A DNA stretch of 64,000 bases from an uncultured Lachnospiraceae bacterium (GTDB taxonomy: Bacteria > Bacillota > Clostridia > Lachnospirales > Lachnospiraceae). Location: assembly GCA_910577015.1 (NCBI GenBank), contig CAJTKU010000002.1:1-64000 (forward strand). The letters run 5' to 3'. Below, one piece after another: positions 1 to 8,739 of this stretch. How positions within the stretch are numbered: the stretch's first letter is position 1; the number at the start of each line of letters is the position of its first letter. Both the position numbers and the translations under genes were made by a program. Under the pieces are notes generated by a model. That model had not been told where the DNA came from, did not search any database, and saw only the letters and a list, made by a program, of their open reading frames with translations.

Positions 1-441
1 ATTCTCCCTTACAATTTCAAAACCAATCTTTAAATACATCTTTGCCGCATAATTGACTTTTTGAACAGAAAGAGAAACCCCACTGTACCCAAATGATTTA
101 AGCAGGGTAAGAATTTCTTTCATCATAGCCGTTCCGATGCCAAAGCCCCGGTATTCTTTATAAAGAGAGATTGCCAGAGAGGGCGTTTCATCATCTATAT
201 GTCCGTAATCGTTCATAATGCGAACCCAAACAGCACCGACAATCTTACCGTCAACCTCTGCTACTAATCCCCAATCATCTTTGGATTCTTCGAAACGCTC
301 AACATAAACCTGTAATTCGGGAGATGTAATGATGGTTTTGGGTGGAGGTTCGATACCCTCTGGAACAAAAATTGCTTCATATAGAAAATTATCCAGTAAC
401 GGATATTCCTGTTTTTGTATTTTTCGTATCGTTACGTCCAT
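1..441 (-). CDS. GNAT family N-acetyltransferase (3' end cut by window edge)
   Basis: The minus strand reads open from an ATG at 441 to the window edge, giving 147 codons of a GNAT acetyltransferase that would transfer an acetyl group from acetyl-CoA to an amine; the substrate cannot be told. The acetyl-CoA-binding region is visible as YKEYRGFGIGTAMMKEIL at about residues 100-117, matching the family's R/Q-x-x-G-x-G/A pyrophosphate-binding loop, followed by LSVQKVNYAAKMYLKIGFE, the typical C-terminal strand and N-x-x-A-x-x-x-Y-x-K-x-G-F motif. A GAGAGG-like ribosome site lies upstream of the ATG. The gene is divergent from the next gene. The stop codon is outside the window. Confidence 0.85.
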   Translation of the reverse strand, partial: MDVTIRKIQKQEYPLLDNFLYEAIFVPEGIEPPPKTIITSPELQVYVERFEESKDDWGLVAEVDGKIVGAVWVRIMNDYGHIDDETPSLAISLYKEYRGFGIGTAMMKEILTLLKSFGYSGVSLSVQKVNYAAKMYLKIGFEIVREN

Positions 442-660
442 AGCTTACCTCTCAATTTGGTATTCTCTATATATTCTGGCATAATTCAGATAATACAGCA
501 ACCAAAAAAATATTAAATACGCTAAACAAAAGGAAGATAATGAATGAAGAATGAACTATTTCTAACTGCTGGAGAGATAGCACAGGGGGTGGATGTTTAC
601 AAACCACAAATTTCGGATACTCACCCCTCTTTTCCCCGTGCAAAAAAAACGTTTTTATGC

Positions 661-666
661 TATAAT
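661..666 (+). promoter_or_regulatory. -10 element for the beta-helix gene
   Basis: A perfect TATAAT lies 45 bases ahead of the start at 711. The matching -35 position (638-643, GTGCAA) is a weak match, so this may be a weak or activator-dependent promoter. The rest of 442-710 holds no convincing gene. Confidence 0.45.
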
Positions 667-710
667 TTCCTCATCAGCTTCATAAAAAATTGTAAAGGAA
701 TGGGAAAACT

Positions 711-3635
711 ATGTGGTATGGGAAAGAATCGGTTTACAAGGAGAAGTTTCAGGATGCATTAGGTATTTTTTTTACTGAGGAAGCGTTTCCGGAGCTTGCG
801 GAAAACAAGGATGATGTGAGCGGTGTATTGCAGGCGGCTATTGACAGGCTGGTTGCGGAGCAGAGTTATGGGATTCTCTATATTCCGGAAGGGGAGTACC
901 GTATGAAAGACACTGTGAAAATTCCGCCTTCCGTCCGTCTGATTGGTTATGGGAAAACAAGGCCGGTATTTGTGCTGCCGGCAGGAACAAAAGGATTTGA
1001 CCAAGACTTGGATACTGCGGAGGCGGACCCGATGGCTGCCTTTATGGAAGGGTATCCCGGTGCAAAGTATATGTTCTGGTTTATTGGGGAAAAGGACACG
1101 CAAAGCGGGAAACCGAAGGATGCAAATGCAGCTACTTTTTACAGCGCCATAAGCAATATTGATTTTCGGGTAGAAGAAAATAACAGGGGCGCCGTTTGTA
1201 TCAGGGCGCACTTTGCCCAGCACGGTTTTGTGAGCCACTGTCATTTTGAACTGGGGGACGCCCTTGCCGGTTTGTTTGATGTGGGCAATGAAATGGAGGA
1301 CCTTACCTTTATGGGAGGCTCCTATGGTATCATCTGCCGCATGTGTTCTCCCGGCTGGCCCTTTGCCCTGCTGGACTCCGTGTTTGACGGACAAAGGAAA
1401 GCAGCCGTTTTAAGCGGCATGACCGGTTTTACGGGATTCAGGCTGCTGATTTCCAATACGCCGCAGGCATTTGACGTGTATGTGCCGAATAGCTGGGAAA
1501 AGCTGTATCTGGAGGATTGCATCTTTGAAAATATAGAAAAAGAAGCCATCACCTGTTATCAGACGGATGCCGTAATAGCGCAGGTGAATATCAGAAGGCT
1601 GCAGTGCGCAAATGTTCCGTCCCTTATCAGACATGCGGAGAGCGGGAGGGTGCTTCGCCCTGAGTATCCCGTATACGAGGTGGAGGACTATGCATACGGT
1701 TATATGCTTGACGACGACAGCGAGGCAGGACACCGTACGGTACAGGCTATTCATCCGCTGGAGATGCTTACAGGTATGCCTGAAAGCGATATTCCCCCCG
1801 TACCGCCCATGGAGAGATGGGTGTCCGTGCTGGAATACGGGGCAAAAGGGGACGGTGTGACGGATGACACCGCAGCCCTTCAGCGGGCAGCAGATGAAGC
1901 GGACATTCTGTATTTTCCCCAAGGAATCTATAAAATTGCAGATACAATTTATCTGCGCAGAAACTGCTGTCTGTACGGGCTGAGCCCGATTACCACACAG
2001 ATAGTGATTGAGGATGATGAACCTGCATTTGCGGGTTTTGGCACGCCGAAAGCATTAGTGGAGACGGCAAAAGGGATTACCGTTTATTTAAACGGTATCG
2101 GCATTGATACCGCAGGAAAAAATCCCCGCGCGGCAGGCGTCAAATGGATGGCGGACGCCTCCTCCTATATGAACGACGTAAAATTTGTGGGAGGCCATGG
2201 ACTGATGTTCAGGGATGGGCGCAATGCCTACGGCTATCTGTACAATGCCAGCAGGACGGCGGACTACAATCCGGACCGTATCTGGGATTACCAGTATCCC
2301 AGCTTATGGATTACAGACGGCGGCGGAGGTATTTTCAAGGATATCTGGAGCGCCAGCCCCTATGCGGAAGCAGGAATCGCCATTACGGACACGGAAACGC
2401 CGGGAAGGATGTATGCCATCTCACTGGAGCATCATGTCAGAAGTGAAATAAGGCTGCATGACGTGAAAAACTGGAATTTTTATGCATTCCAGACGGAAGA
2501 GGAAAAAGGCGAAGGCTTGGAATGCCTGCCGATAGAGATGGTTCTATGCGAAAACATAGAGTTTGCCAACTTGTTCCTGTTCAGGGTGGTTGCAGTGGAC
2601 AGACCCTATGAGGTGGGGATAAAGCTGTGGGACTGCAAGGATATCCGTCTGCTCAACGTACACAATAAGGCGCAGATGCAGTATGTGTTTACCCTTACTT
2701 TACAGGATGAAACAACAGGTTTCTATGGCAAATCACCGGAATATGCCAGACTTTGCGTCACCGGGGAAAGAACGGCAAAACCGGCAGGTACGGAAGGGAA
2801 TTACCAGATAATAGCGGATGGCTGCGTCTTTGCCCAGGGAGCCGCTTTTGACGATGAGGGCAATCTGTACTGGTGTGACAAGACAAGAAAGAGAATTTAC
2901 AAATATGACAAAAAGAAAGGGACAACCAGGCCCTTCTTTGACACCCATTTTATACCGTCCGCACTGGCAGTCGATACCACGGGGCATCTTTTGGTGGCAG
3001 TGGACTACTCCGAATTGAAAAAGACTGTACCCGGACAGCCGTATTCCAGCCATGATGCGAGCAATTTCCATCCGTTCTTTTCATGGTTTTACAAGAGAGG
3101 GGAAAGGGCATATGCAGTATCCCTTGTATACCCGTATGATTCCATGGTAGAACTGCAAAAGACGCCTGCGGACGCATGCAGACCGGAAAGGGTTTTCAGA
3201 CCGGCGCATCTTGACTATTACGGAATGCTGCGGGAAATCGTGGAACAGCCCATTGAGGGTTACTATCTTGCGCCTGACGGCAAGACGGCGCTGGATGGCA
3301 GTATTGATATTGCAAGAAGCCTGCTTTTGCAGGAAGCAATCGTAAAACAACCGTTTGTGATGATGAATGACAGCGCGAGAAGGCCATTTTTATTTGATGT
3401 ATCAGCCGGCGGCAACCTGTACAATGGCAGGGCGGCAGGCAGGAAAGGACAGTATGGCGGCTATCTTGACGAAAGCGGGATACTCTGGACAGTGGACGAC
3501 AGGCTTTACGGATTCAAATGCGGGGAGATTATCAGAATGGAAGAGGTCCCGAAAGATGCCTATGTCATTGTGGAAAACGGCGGGGACAGGTATCTTCTGG
3601 GAAGAAACCGTGTTTACCGTTTCCTTACAATGTAA
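711..3635 (+). CDS. Two-module right-handed beta-helix (pectate-lyase-3-like) protein with C-terminal propeller-like region
   Basis: This 974-residue protein has two copies of the N-terminal signature of pectate_lyase_3/tailspike-like beta-helix proteins. The first is at about residues 30-75 (VSGVLQAAIDRL then ILYIPEGEYRM). The second, at about 375-410, is the canonical GAKGDGVTDDTAALQRAADEA followed by LYFPQGIYKI. Such domains bind or cleave polysaccharide. Residues from about 700 on contain DDEGNLYWCDKTRKRIYKYD and ALAVDTTGHLLVAVD, which resemble NHL/SMP-30-type propeller blades. No signal peptide or membrane segment is seen, so the protein looks cytoplasmic or non-classically exported. AAAGGA precedes the ATG. 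The gene stands alone, and its last 22 bases overlap the convergent radical SAM gene. The substrate is unknown. Confidence 0.75.
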   Translation: MWYGKESVYKEKFQDALGIFFTEEAFPELAENKDDVSGVLQAAIDRLVAEQSYGILYIPEGEYRMKDTVKIPPSVRLIGYGKTRPVFVLPAGTKGFDQDLDTAEADPMAAFMEGYPGAKYMFWFIGEKDTQSGKPKDANAATFYSAISNIDFRVEENNRGAVCIRAHFAQHGFVSHCHFELGDALAGLFDVGNEMEDLTFMGGSYGIICRMCSPGWPFALLDSVFDGQRKAAVLSGMTGFTGFRLLISNTPQAFDVYVPNSWEKLYLEDCIFENIEKEAITCYQTDAVIAQVNIRRLQCANVPSLIRHAESGRVLRPEYPVYEVEDYAYGYMLDDDSEAGHRTVQAIHPLEMLTGMPESDIPPVPPMERWVSVLEYGAKGDGVTDDTAALQRAADEADILYFPQGIYKIADTIYLRRNCCLYGLSPITTQIVIEDDEPAFAGFGTPKALVETAKGITVYLNGIGIDTAGKNPRAAGVKWMADASSYMNDVKFVGGHGLMFRDGRNAYGYLYNASRTADYNPDRIWDYQYPSLWITDGGGGIFKDIWSASPYAEAGIAITDTETPGRMYAISLEHHVRSEIRLHDVKNWNFYAFQTEEEKGEGLECLPIEMVLCENIEFANLFLFRVVAVDRPYEVGIKLWDCKDIRLLNVHNKAQMQYVFTLTLQDETTGFYGKSPEYARLCVTGERTAKPAGTEGNYQIIADGCVFAQGAAFDDEGNLYWCDKTRKRIYKYDKKKGTTRPFFDTHFIPSALAVDTTGHLLVAVDYSELKKTVPGQPYSSHDASNFHPFFSWFYKRGERAYAVSLVYPYDSMVELQKTPADACRPERVFRPAHLDYYGMLREIVEQPIEGYYLAPDGKTALDGSIDIARSLLLQEAIVKQPFVMMNDSARRPFLFDVSAGGNLYNGRAAGRKGQYGGYLDESGILWTVDDRLYGFKCGEIIRMEEVPKDAYVIVENGGDRYLLGRNRVYRFLTM

Positions 3636-4258
3636 GGAAAAGTATCAATCTGTGTAAAGCCCATATCTTTTAATATTGTTACGGAGGAGGAGATATCCTC
3701 CTCCGTATTATGTCCGGGAATGGAGGGTACGCGGACGATAACGCGCTCCGGCGGAAAGCTTTCTGCCAGTAAACGCAGGTTTTCCACTACCGTGTCTACG
3801 GTTTTACCCGTATAGGCTTTGTAAATGGAAGGATTTAAGTCCTTGATATCGACGATAAAAGCGTCCAGAACATCCAGAACCTTTTGCAGGCTGCTTTGCG
3901 GGACATTGAGGGAAGTTTCTGCCGTCAACGTCCAGTCCGGTCCGCATACCTGCCTGAAAGCCCGGATGAAATCTGCATGTAAAAGAGACTCCCCGCCTCC
4001 GAAAGTAATGCCGCCTCTGGTGGCAAGAAAATAAAGCGCATCTATTTTCACCTGTTCATAGAGCATCTCTGGCGTCATAAAGGTACACTTTTTTAAAGTC
4101 TCCGGATTCCATGCATGAGGATTTAAACAGTAACGGCACTGAAGCGGGCAGCCATAGGCGCCCACCAAAGTCGTCACACCGGCTCCGTCCGTTGCCAGAC
4201 GGTGCCTGTCTATTCCAAATACCGGCAAAGTGGGGGAACTGTTATCTAATGCGCACAT
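3614..4258 (-). CDS. PflA-like radical SAM activase or peptide-modifying enzyme
   Basis: This 214-residue radical SAM enzyme carries the 4Fe-4S/SAM motif C37-x3-C41-x2-C44 within GAYGCPLQCRYCLNP. It also has a GGGE segment (ITFGGGESLLHADF), typical of the glycyl-radical-enzyme activase branch, and the KDLNPSIYKAYTG region seen in pyruvate formate-lyase activases. It lacks the extra ferredoxin insert found in many activases. No glycyl radical enzyme lies in the window. Instead the gene starts 30 bases after a small Cys-motif protein and appears to share its operon. Either it activates a distant glycyl radical enzyme or it modifies its neighbour; the second is inference from position. Its 3' end overlaps the convergent gene by 22 bases. 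Confidence 0.8.
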   Translation of the reverse strand: MCALDNSSPTLPVFGIDRHRLATDGAGVTTLVGAYGCPLQCRYCLNPHAWNPETLKKCTFMTPEMLYEQVKIDALYFLATRGGITFGGGESLLHADFIRAFRQVCGPDWTLTAETSLNVPQSSLQKVLDVLDAFIVDIKDLNPSIYKAYTGKTVDTVVENLRLLAESFPPERVIVRVPSIPGHNTEEDISSSVTILKDMGFTQIDTFPYIVRKR

Positions 4259-4288
4259 AATACCTGCCTTTCAACGACTATCGGAAGA

Positions 4289-4777
4289 CTACTCTGCGAT
4301 ATCAATATCGCCCATTATCATCCAATCCGGCTCCTCTTCCGATTCTGTTTCAGTAGGTTCCACCATAATACCTTCCACTTCATCTGGAATGACAATCGTG
4401 TCAGGGGTTTCAGTCTCCTCCGGCGCAGGCAAATCCCCGGCTAGCTCTACAGCCCCGGAGAGCTGACTTGTAGTCGTTTCAGGCACAAGAGGCTCGGACA
4501 TATAACCGTCGGAGCCAGAGGGATAATCTGTGGGAGCGCATGCGCTAAGTCCCGTACAAACGCCGACGGAAATACCCGCAATGGCAACAGCCTTACCCAG
4601 TCCCTGTCTGATTTCAAGCTCTCTCTCCAGATACCTCAGTTCCGACTCGCATTTCGGGCATGTCCCCCTGCAATCCCCCTTATGGCGGCACTCAGAAACA
4701 ATAAAAGGAATATCATTCTTCTCCGCAATCTGCCTCCGGATTTCCTTCAAAGCCTTACATTTCTCTTTTCCTCTCAT
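4289..4777 (-). CDS. Small protein with N-terminal 4-Cys motif, hydrophobic segment and acidic tail; radical SAM partner
   Basis: This 162-residue protein starts at the ATG at 4777, chosen because of a strong GGGAGG ribosome site; an upstream extension lacks one. Residues 30-43 hold C-x5-C-x3-C-x2-C (C30, C36, C40, C43, including GTCPKC), followed by the charged helix ESELRYLERELEIRQ. A hydrophobic stretch then ends in LSAC (about residue 81), which looks like a lipobox but lies unusually far from the N-terminus. The rest is Pro/Glu/Thr-rich and ends MIMGDIDIAE. From memory, the motif-plus-helix-plus-LSAC arrangement recurs in gut anaerobes beside radical SAM genes. A metal-binding or modified-substrate role is inference. 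A TATAAT lies on the minus strand at 4823-4818. Confidence 0.7.
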   Translation of the reverse strand: MRGKEKCKALKEIRRQIAEKNDIPFIVSECRHKGDCRGTCPKCESELRYLERELEIRQGLGKAVAIAGISVGVCTGLSACAPTDYPSGSDGYMSEPLVPETTTSQLSGAVELAGDLPAPEETETPDTIVIPDEVEGIMVEPTETESEEEPDWMIMGDIDIAE

Positions 4778-4923
4778 ACAATTACCTCCCTGCAATGACA
4801 TTCGCATAGCAATCTTTATTATAGCTACGTTAGCACCCTTCAAACTTTATGGCAATTTTCAAAAATAATTAAGATTTCCGCAAGACTATCTTAACACGAA
4901 AGCTTTATAAATAGAATATGCCG

Positions 4924-5108
4924 GTTTCCGTATTTTGCATGGCGGAAGCCTTGGCGTGCATTTGATTCCATAAAGGACCGTGTAAAAACGCTGGCATTTG
5001 GATACCGTATTTTGGTATCCTATGTGCCACTGCGTTTTTACTCGAGCGAGAGCGCGTCCTGTTGGAACAAATGCACGACGGGGCTTCCGCCATGCAAAAT
5101 ACGGAAAC
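4924..5108. repeat. Nested palindromic element, copy A (full length)
   Basis: The outer arms 4924-4950 and 5082-5108 are perfectly complementary over 27 bases. Inside them GTGCATTTG-a-TTCCA pairs with TGGAACAAATGCAC. A perfect 10-base stem (GTAAAAACGC with GCGTTTTTAC) then encloses TGGCA/TGCCA and the apical hairpin GGATACC-gtatttt-GGTATCC. The element shares its core with four other copies in the window, in the opposite orientation to copy E. It ends 34 bases ahead of the next ATG, so it probably lies in that gene's leader. It fills most of the 364-base gap 4778-5141. Confidence 0.85.
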
Positions 5109-5141
5109 TCTGGAATAGGTGCAGAAAAAGGAGGAAACAAA

Positions 5142-7361
5142 ATGTTTAAGAAAGCGTTATGTCTTTTGCTGGCAGCGGGATTGCTGGCAGGCCTTGTGGG
5201 ATGCGGAAAACCGGAAACCGCGCAGCAAAGCGGAGGGCAGGTGGATAAAGGAAGGTATGTGGAAAAGGAAATCAGCCTTCCGGAGGAGATTTCCGAAAAT
5301 ATTTATCATATGGGCAAAAAAGGAGAAAACCTGTGCCTGTATGTACGAGAGGAAAGAGAAGGGGGCGTGGGTGTTGCCTGTTATCTGTATAAAGACGGCA
5401 GCTTTGAAAAGGATACGCCAGCCTGGCTGGAAAGCCTTGTATTTTCCGAAGAGCAGACGGCGTTGTACGGCGGCACCAGAGTAATTGAAAATGCAGGCGG
5501 AAAATCTTACTTCTATATCAATCTGATTGAAGGGGAAAACATAATCGGTCATCTGTACTGCTCTACGGACGGGACAGGGGCGGAGGATGTGACGCCACAG
5601 GACTGGCTTGAGGAAGACCCGGTTTACCATTTTTATGACAGTCCGCAGGACATTGCGGTGATGGAGGACGGCAGCATTGTTGCCCATTTTTATTCCAGTG
5701 AAAAGATATATGACGGGGAAACCATGGCGCTTATCAAAGAATTCAGGTATCCTGGAGATTACAGCGGGGAGTATACGCAGAACATTTATGCGGCAAAGGA
5801 TAAATTTTATTTGCTGAGCAGAAGTTACACCGGAGCCGGAACGGTGTTTGGCGGCATTGATGTGTACAAACAAGGAACGGATGTGCCGGAAGAAACCGTA
5901 CAATGTGAGCAGGAAATCGGCAGCGATAATTTTCTGGATATTCTTTCGGACGGCTCCCTTGTCATCTGCGGTGAAAAAGGATTTTTTAAGAAAAGCGCCG
6001 GGGAAGATAAGTGGGAAAAGGTAATTGAAGGAATATATACTTCCCTGGCGTTAAAAGACATGTATTGTGCAGGAATCGCGGCAATGGAGGATGGCAGCTA
6101 TTATGCCCTTTTTTCCAAAAACGGCGGAGGTATGGCGCTTATGGAGTATGTGTATGATGCGGAGGCGGTGCTTACGCCGCAGACTGTCCTTACAGTGTAT
6201 TCCCTTTATGAAAACGCGGCAGTGAAGCAGGCGGCGGCCCTGTACACAAAGCAGCACCCGGATGTACTGGTGCAGGTTGAGACAGGCATTCCTTATCAGG
6301 ATATGGAAACGGCTGATGTAGATTCCATTTTGCAGAGCCTGAATGCAAAACTGATTGCCAAAGAAGGGGCCGACGTTCTGGTCATGGATGGGCTGGATGC
6401 GGATTCCTTTGTGGAAAAAGGACTTTTGGTGGATGTGCAGGATGTTATAAAGCCCATGGCCGAGGACGGTACATTGCTGAAAAATGTAGTAGACGGCTAT
6501 ACCACGGAAAACGGGGAAATTTATATGATGCCCATGAAAATAAGCCTGAATGTTCTAATCGGCTCCAAGATAGATGCAAAGGAAGCAGACAGCATTGAAA
6601 GTCTGGCGCAGGTGCTGGCAGGAAAGCAGGAACCGATACTGGGCGTCCTTACGGTAAGTGATTTCATCGATATGTTTGTGCCGTATATGGTGTCCGATAT
6701 CGTAAACGGAAAGGAAATGGACAAAGAAGCGCTGGCAGGCTATCTGGAAAGCCTGAAGATTATCGCTGATAACGGCGGTATCGTGGAACAATACACAGAT
6801 AATACGTATTCATGGGGTGCATGGGACGTAGCTTCCGACGCCGGCGCCGCTTTCTGGGAAACGGAAGGTTTCTTACAAGCGATGTTCCCGATGGCAATTG
6901 TGGATTTGGTGAAAGGAAGCTGGTCGGCGTTTGAAAATGCCTACAGTCCGGTGGGGCAGCTTGGCGTCAACAGCGCTTCCCCCAATGTGGATGTGGCAAA
7001 AGACTTTTTAAAGTTTGCTTTTTCCTTTGAAGTGCAGGACGGTGATTTCTATGACGGCTTCCCTGTCAATGTGGAAGCGCTGGAAAACCAGATAAAAAAA
7101 GACAGGTCGGATTATACCGCGTATACTACCATCAGCATCGGCGGCGGGGCGGAAACCGGTTTTGAAATTGGAGCATTGAGCGAAGAGAACGGAAAAAGGA
7201 TGCTTGAGGTGTGCAAGGAAGTCGACAAAATAATTATCAGGGACAAGGAGATTGAAAAGGTAATGGCCGAGGTTCTTCCTTCTTATCTGAACGGGCAGAG
7301 TTCTCTGGAGGAAACAGTTGACATGCTGGAAAGGAGCCTCAGTATGTATCTGGCGGAATAA
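5142..7361 (+). CDS. Lipoprotein with N-terminal propeller-like region and C-terminal solute-binding domain
   Basis: This 739-residue protein starts at 5142 behind AAAAAGGAGG. The signal peptide ends in the lipobox LVGC, so it is anchored at Cys23 to the outer face of the membrane. Residues about 30-370 have repeated blade-like pieces (MEDGSIVAHFYS, SDGSLVICGEKG, MEDGSYYALFSK) suggesting a beta-propeller. From about 375 (TVYSLYENAAVKQAAALY) the chain resembles a type 1 extracellular solute-binding protein such as sugar ABC transporters use, with the family's MPMKISLNVLIGSK and late helical segments. No ABC permease or ATPase adjoins it, so it is an orphan receptor or sensor. The ligand is unknown. 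Confidence 0.75.
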   Translation: MFKKALCLLLAAGLLAGLVGCGKPETAQQSGGQVDKGRYVEKEISLPEEISENIYHMGKKGENLCLYVREEREGGVGVACYLYKDGSFEKDTPAWLESLVFSEEQTALYGGTRVIENAGGKSYFYINLIEGENIIGHLYCSTDGTGAEDVTPQDWLEEDPVYHFYDSPQDIAVMEDGSIVAHFYSSEKIYDGETMALIKEFRYPGDYSGEYTQNIYAAKDKFYLLSRSYTGAGTVFGGIDVYKQGTDVPEETVQCEQEIGSDNFLDILSDGSLVICGEKGFFKKSAGEDKWEKVIEGIYTSLALKDMYCAGIAAMEDGSYYALFSKNGGGMALMEYVYDAEAVLTPQTVLTVYSLYENAAVKQAAALYTKQHPDVLVQVETGIPYQDMETADVDSILQSLNAKLIAKEGADVLVMDGLDADSFVEKGLLVDVQDVIKPMAEDGTLLKNVVDGYTTENGEIYMMPMKISLNVLIGSKIDAKEADSIESLAQVLAGKQEPILGVLTVSDFIDMFVPYMVSDIVNGKEMDKEALAGYLESLKIIADNGGIVEQYTDNTYSWGAWDVASDAGAAFWETEGFLQAMFPMAIVDLVKGSWSAFENAYSPVGQLGVNSASPNVDVAKDFLKFAFSFEVQDGDFYDGFPVNVEALENQIKKDRSDYTAYTTISIGGGAETGFEIGALSEENGKRMLEVCKEVDKIIIRDKEIEKVMAEVLPSYLNGQSSLEETVDMLERSLSMYLAE

Positions 7362-7429
7362 TTCCTGCCACTTACCCCGGATTTATTTACCACATGCGCA
7401 GAAGCTGTGTACAATGCTTTTTTTCCTGC

Positions 7430-7435
7430 TATAAT
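7430..7435 (+). promoter_or_regulatory. -10 element for the LytTR operon
   Basis: TATAAT lies 38 bases ahead of the chosen LytTR start. No good -35 box is seen at the expected distance. Confidence 0.4.
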
Positions 7436-7472
7436 AGGTTTGTAAGAAAAACTTATGTATGCGGGTAAAACG

Positions 7473-7937
7473 ATGAAGATACGGATTGAGTTTACGGAAA
7501 ATTCCATGGACGAAGAAGTGATTATCCGCTGCAGCAGTCTGAATGACGAGATACAGGCCATTCAGAAGGCCGTGGCGGATATTGCGTCCGGGCGGCAGCG
7601 CTTTGTTTTTTACAGGGGCGATACGGAGTATTATCTGTCCCTTCGGGATGTGCTGTTTTTTGAAACGGATGCAAGGGATGTCAGCGTGCATACCATTGAC
7701 AATGTATACCAGACCAGATATAAGCTGTATGAACTGGAGGAGCTTCTGCCCGGACATTTCATGCGGGTTTCCAAATCTACGATTTTAAATGTGGAAGCTA
7801 TTTATTCCATGACCCGTAACCTGTCTTCCTGCATCGTGCAGTTCCAGAATACGCACAAGCAGGTGTATGTTTCCCGCTACTATTACAAACCATTGAAGGC
7901 AAAAATGGAAGAAAAGAGAATAAAAGGAGAATTATGA
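7473..7937 (+). CDS. LytTR-family DNA-binding regulator
   Basis: This 154-residue protein has a LytTR DNA-binding domain in its C-terminal two thirds. It begins near DTEYYLSLRDVLFFETDARD and continues through YKLYELEELLPGHFMRVSKSTILN, the most conserved part of the family. It has no receiver domain, so it is the stand-alone type that usually acts with a membrane protein encoded beside it. An in-frame ATG 18 bases upstream is possible, but the chosen start gives the N-terminus MKIRIEF common in this group. Its stop overlaps the next start (ATGA), so the two are translationally coupled. It probably controls its own operon. Confidence 0.85.
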   Translation: MKIRIEFTENSMDEEVIIRCSSLNDEIQAIQKAVADIASGRQRFVFYRGDTEYYLSLRDVLFFETDARDVSVHTIDNVYQTRYKLYELEELLPGHFMRVSKSTILNVEAIYSMTRNLSSCIVQFQNTHKQVYVSRYYYKPLKAKMEEKRIKGEL

Positions 7938-8659
7938 TGAAAAAAGAGAGAATTTTCTGGGGTATGTTTTTTATTCTGGGCGCAATATTTATTCTGGCGG
8001 CAAAGCTGGGGTTTATGCAGGGAGTAGGTATCTGGAGCCTGATTATGACGGTATTCTTGCTTGCCCTGCTCATCAAATGCGTTATGAAGGTAAACTTTTT
8101 CGGGATTTTTTTCGCACTGGCGTTTCTGGTGATTATCTATGCAGGGCCGCTTGATACGGTAATGCCTTGGAAAGAAACCTTTTCGCTTCAGTCCATTACC
8201 CCATGGCCCGTACTGGGTGCAGCGCTTCTTTTGAGCGTAGGCTGCTCGCTGATTTTTCCCCAAAAGCATAAATCCTCCACAAGTATACATTTTTCAGGTG
8301 ACGAAACCATTATTGACGAGAAAGACGAAGGCAGATGCGAGTGTTCCGTAAGGTTCGGGGCGTCAACAAAATATATCAATTCGGATGCATTTGAAGCAGC
8401 TTTTTTTGAGGCAAGCTTCGGAGGGTTGAAGGTATTTTTTGATAACGCTGTCATGAAAGGCACGGAGGCGTATGTCACCGTGGACAATAACTTTGCCGGC
8501 ATGGAGCTTTACATCCCGAAAACCTGGACGGTGGCAAACCGGATAAAAAACAGCTTTGCAGGCGTGGATGAAAAAGGGCATTGTATGCCGGACGGTGTGC
8601 ACACGCTTTATCTGAAAGGGGATAATTGCTTTGGGGGCATTACCATTGTCTATGTGTAA
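7934..8659 (+). CDS. Membrane protein with LiaF-like C-terminal domain
   Basis: This 241-residue protein has about four membrane segments in residues 8-115. A linker and a soluble domain with LiaF/DUF2154-type beta repeats follow (SVRFGASTKYINSDAFEAAF, ASFGGLKVFFDNA, NNFAGMELYIP). In LiaFSR systems the LiaF protein restrains a cell-envelope stress sensor. Here the partner is a LytTR regulator instead of a kinase and response regulator, so a role as membrane-bound inhibitor or sensor for that regulator is inference. AAAGGAGA within the upstream gene's end serves as ribosome site. Confidence 0.8.
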   Translation: MMKKERIFWGMFFILGAIFILAAKLGFMQGVGIWSLIMTVFLLALLIKCVMKVNFFGIFFALAFLVIIYAGPLDTVMPWKETFSLQSITPWPVLGAALLLSVGCSLIFPQKHKSSTSIHFSGDETIIDEKDEGRCECSVRFGASTKYINSDAFEAAFFEASFGGLKVFFDNAVMKGTEAYVTVDNNFAGMELYIPKTWTVANRIKNSFAGVDEKGHCMPDGVHTLYLKGDNCFGGITIVYV

Positions 8660-8739
8660 AATGAAATGTTTGCAATTTTTATCACTATGTGGTAAACTTG
8701 CACGGTAACTTGAATCTGCCCGATAAAGGGCATACAGAC

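Noticed and set aside
544..762. 72-codon open frame ahead of the beta-helix gene
   Set aside because: It has a fair ribosome site but no family resemblance, crosses the promoter of the next gene and overlaps that gene's start in another frame.
4886..5140. Open frames through the palindromic element on both strands
   Set aside because: They exist because palindromes repeat the same triplets; similar frames recur in every copy of the element and carry no ribosome sites.
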